A stretch of DNA of 6,648 nt from a candidate division WOR-1 bacterium RIFOXYB2_FULL_48_7 (GTDB lineage: Bacteria; Margulisbacteria; WOR-1; O2-12-FULL-45-9; XYB2-FULL-48-7): NCBI GenBank assembly GCA_001771615.1, contig MEUF01000069.1, positions 1 to 6,648 of the forward strand, written 5' to 3'. The notes below the pieces were generated by a model, which worked only from the letters and a program-made list of their open reading frames with translations, searched no databases and had not been told where the DNA came from. The position numbers and the translations under genes were made by a program. Below, in pieces: positions 4,953 to 6,648 of this stretch; position 1 is the first letter of the stretch, and each line of letters begins with the position of its first letter.

Positions 4953-5525
4953 ATGGGAAAAGTGAAAATTACCCCGGCGCCGCTTCCAGGTGTTTTGGTC
5001 ATCGAAACAGTGGCCTTCAAAGACGACCGCGGTTTCTTTATGGAATCTTATAATCGTGACAGCTTTGCTGCAGCCGGTTTTACCGAAACCTTTATTCAGG
5101 ATAACCATAGCCGCTCAAAAAAAGGGGTTATCCGCGGCCTGCACTACCAGATCAAGCCGGCACCAATGGGCAAGCTGGTCAAAGTTACCCGAGGTAAAAT
5201 CTTTGATGTCGGGGTCGACATCAGGCAAGGTTCACCGACCTTCGGCCAATGGTATGGCGACCTGTTATCCGGAGAAAACCTGAAAATGCTCTACTTCCCT
5301 CCCGGCTTTGCCCACGGTTTTCTTTGCCTGGAAGATGAGACCGATGTCATATACAAATGCACCGGAGTTTATAGCCCGGAGAATGAACGGGCCCTGCTCT
5401 GGAATGACCCGGCGGTCGGCATTAAATGGCCACTGGACCAAGTTACTCAAGTTATAGTGTCTGAAAAAGACCAGAAACATCCGGGCCTGGCCAAGATAGA
5501 GAGTAATTTTACTTATGAAAAATAA
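4953..5525 (+). CDS. rfbC: dTDP-4-dehydrorhamnose 3,5-epimerase
   Basis: This 190-residue protein is a cupin-fold RmlC/RfbC of normal length. It converts dTDP-4-keto-6-deoxyglucose to dTDP-4-keto-rhamnose, the third step of dTDP-L-rhamnose synthesis in the cytoplasm. Family motifs are intact: DDRGFFMESYN (24-34), FIQDNHSRSKKGVIRGLHYQ (47-66), MGKLVKV (72-78), FDVGVDIRQGSPTFGQW (84-100), PPGFAHGF (116-123) and WNDPAVGIKWP (150-160). By homology His64 is the catalytic base, paired with the Asp of SEKD (173); Lys73 and Tyr134 are the other conserved active-site residues. The start is debatable. ATG 4953 lacks a ribosome-binding site. GTG 4962 gives MKITPAPLPGV, which aligns best with RmlC N-termini and has GGGA just upstream. 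The rfbA, rfbB and rfbD genes are not in the window. The 3' end overlaps the next gene by 11 bases. Confidence 0.95.
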   Translation: MGKVKITPAPLPGVLVIETVAFKDDRGFFMESYNRDSFAAAGFTETFIQDNHSRSKKGVIRGLHYQIKPAPMGKLVKVTRGKIFDVGVDIRQGSPTFGQWYGDLLSGENLKMLYFPPGFAHGFLCLEDETDVIYKCTGVYSPENERALLWNDPAVGIKWPLDQVTQVIVSEKDQKHPGLAKIESNFTYEK

Positions 5526-6021
5526 AATATTGGCCCTGGGACTTATCCTGGCCCTCTCCTATCCACTGCAGGCCTTGACCCTAAAGGAAACAATTCATGC
5601 CACCCAACAGGCTCTGCTGGAAAAAAATACCAAGGTGGTTTACCAGAATATTGCCCTGCAGGGGATAGTTAACTCCAAAATCAAGAAATTTACCCGCCTG
5701 GCCAAGAAACAGGATTCCCTGGCCGGGAAAATGATCGGTTGGAGCGAACCGTTGCTGTTAAAAAGCGCCACCGGTTTTATTATGGGAGAATTTAACCGCT
5801 CCAGCCGAGGCTTGCGGCAATCATACCTTAATAGCTTCCAACTGGGAAAAGTGGTGGAAAATGGCGCTTATGGATATGCTACTGCCACATTTTTGGGGGC
5901 CAAGGCAGTTTTATCAGCGGTTAAAGATAATAATGGTAATTGGCAAATTGTCGGGGCTGAATCGCCTGTCCTGGACAAGGAATTCAATAATTTATTAAAA
6001 ATCCTCAAGGCTACAAAGTAA
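5515..6021 (+). CDS. Exported protein of unknown function
   Basis: This is a 168-residue protein with a clear signal peptide (MKNKILALGLILALSYPLQA, cleavage expected after Ala20). The mature part opens with a helical, Lys-rich segment (LKETIHATQQALLEKNTKVVYQNIALQGIVNSKIKKF). It ends in a region that looks like a small alpha+beta domain (YGYATATFLGAKAVLSAVKDNNGNWQIVGAESP). It has no cysteine and no lipobox. The general shape, a helix followed by a segment and then a strand pair ending in NWQIVG, recalls small exported domains such as DUF2939 or DUF4878, but I cannot assign it. The ATG lies inside the end of rfbC (11-base overlap), so translation is probably coupled although the products act in different compartments. 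Its stop overlaps the convergent neighbour's stop. Confidence 0.75.
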   Translation: MKNKILALGLILALSYPLQALTLKETIHATQQALLEKNTKVVYQNIALQGIVNSKIKKFTRLAKKQDSLAGKMIGWSEPLLLKSATGFIMGEFNRSSRGLRQSYLNSFQLGKVVENGAYGYATATFLGAKAVLSAVKDNNGNWQIVGAESPVLDKEFNNLLKILKATK

Positions 6022-6346
6022 GACTCTTTTTGACCGAACCGATAATATTGCAGCGCGCCTCAATCTCCAGTTTTATGCCGGCTTTGATATCAGGTGAAAT
6101 CATATAGGCGTATTGCGTTTGGTTGTCATATTGAGAATAGTATTTCTGCGCCAGCAGCTTTTCCCCCTCCTGCTTAACCTCGACAGAAACAACAAAATGT
6201 TTGGCAACATCCTTAACCGGATGGACCACGGATATTATTAACAACCTTTTCATCGGATCAAAGCTCGTCTTGAGCTCTTTGGGCGGATGGGCCCAAACGG
6301 CAGACGCAACCATTAGACCGACAAAAGAGAAGAGTAATTTTTTCAT
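6011..6346 (-). CDS. Small exported beta-rich protein with predicted N-terminal histidine
   Basis: From the ATG at 6346 this is 111 residues. The signal peptide MKKLLFSFVGLMVASAVWA is followed by HPPKELKTSFD, so cleavage after Ala19 leaves His20 as the mature N-terminus. The mature 92 residues alternate hydrophobic and polar positions (LLIISVVHPV, HFVVSVEVKQ, KLEIEARCNI), typical of a single Ig-like beta-sandwich. Its AHPP-to-HPV-to-KHF pattern resembles small periplasmic proteins I have seen annotated only as hypothetical in anaerobes. Conserved-looking His42 and His50 with His20 could bind metal. Cys99 is the only cysteine in the mature part. AGGTG lies six bases before the ATG; a GTG at 6355 directly abuts the upstream stop and is less likely. 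The gene follows the AI-2E family gene by nine bases. Confidence 0.75.
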   Translation of the reverse strand: MKKLLFSFVGLMVASAVWAHPPKELKTSFDPMKRLLIISVVHPVKDVAKHFVVSVEVKQEGEKLLAQKYYSQYDNQTQYAYMISPDIKAGIKLEIEARCNIIGSVKKSLTL

Positions 6347-6355
6347 TGCCAGCAC

Positions 6356-6648
6356 CTATCCTTTTTTCAATTCCAAATAAACAACCTTGAGCATGGCGGT
6401 AATCGGGGCGGCAAAAAAGACCCCCCAGACGCCGATCAATGAGCCAAGGACCATAACCGCCAGGATTATAGTCAGTGGATGAAGATCAAGCTTATTCCCC
6501 ATTATTTTAGGGGCAATCACCAGGTTCCCCAGCATTTGCACAACCAGATAAAAGATAGCCACACTGGCTGCGGTAGCCGGAGAAACAAAGTAGGCAATAA
6601 CCACCGCCGGGACGGTCCCGATCAGCGGCCCGATAATCGGGATTATTT
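6356..6648 (-). CDS. AI-2E family transporter, C-terminal fragment
   Basis: This is the last 96 residues of a PF01594-type membrane protein; its 5' part lies beyond the right edge. The visible sequence carries the family's signature C-terminal region: IIPIIGPLIGTVPAVVIAYF, a second hydrophobic stretch followed by QMLGNLVIAPKIMGNKLDLHPL, and ILAVMVLGSLIGVWGVFFAAPITAMLKVVY. This corresponds to the re-entrant loop and the last two or three helices. Family members include TqsA (AI-2 export in E. coli) and Na+/H+ antiporters, so the substrate here is open. The stop TAG (6356-6358) is nine bases from the downstream start, so the two genes are likely one transcription unit. Confidence 0.9.
   Translation of the reverse strand, partial: IIPIIGPLIGTVPAVVIAYFVSPATAASVAIFYLVVQMLGNLVIAPKIMGNKLDLHPLTIILAVMVLGSLIGVWGVFFAAPITAMLKVVYLELKKG

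Noticed and set aside
4911..5108. Minus-strand 65-residue frame opposite rfbC
   Set aside because: It lies opposite the conserved DDRGFF/QDNHSR region of rfbC and has no ribosome-binding site.
1..6648. Mobile element, CRISPR array or defence island
   Set aside because: No transposase, integrase, spaced direct repeats or terminal inverted repeats are visible. The only repeat family is the protein-level propeller repeat, plus the tRNA relic.

Overview
The window reads as a compact bacterial chromosome segment. Genes overlap by a few bases or sit 2 to 100 bases apart on both strands, and the largest supported non-coding gap is about 120 bases. Several products have export signals, one is a putative lipoprotein, and there is an RfbC-type sugar epimerase. 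This suggests a cell-envelope-rich, probably Gram-negative-like organism. The tRNA-Glu has no encoded CCA. At least one promoter appears to fire at or next to its start codon. The style fits an uncultured bacterial lineage, for example one of the candidate phyla related to Margulisbacteria or Elusimicrobia, but nothing here fixes the taxonomy and that guess is weak.

Left part (1-730): the C-terminal end of a copper-transporting P1B-type ATPase is followed by a 64-residue two-helix membrane protein. On the opposite strand, a tRNA-Glu(CUC) shares its last three bases with the stop codon of that small gene. About 35 bases upstream of the tRNA lies a decayed second copy of its D arm and anticodon arm.

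Centre (727-4895, all minus strand): three units follow one another. The first in transcription order is an overlapping operon of two paralogous half-size permeases (COG0701/ArsP-like) and an exported GH3 beta-N-acetylhexosaminidase (NagZ-like), headed by an extended -10 promoter that seems to give a leaderless mRNA. The second is a DUF134/UPF0251 helix-turn-helix gene with a small partner of unknown function. It has a near-consensus sigma-70 promoter whose -10 box lies in a perfect 22-base palindrome. The third is a large putative lipoprotein with a Ser/Thr-rich tether and seven repeats, best read as a seven-bladed beta-propeller displayed at the cell surface or in the periplasm.

Right part (4936-6648): divergent from the permease operon, rfbC (dTDP-4-dehydrorhamnose 3,5-epimerase) overlaps an unrecognised exported 168-residue protein. 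That gene runs head-on, with an 11-base overlap, into a small exported beta-rich protein whose predicted mature N-terminus is histidine. This last gene is downstream of, and almost abutting, an AI-2E family membrane protein that leaves the window.

The parts most worth a second look are the DUF134 promoter/operator, the half-permease pair coupled to an exported NagZ, the tRNA-Glu remnant, and the possible N-terminal-histidine metal site. No mobile element, CRISPR array or obvious defence system is visible.
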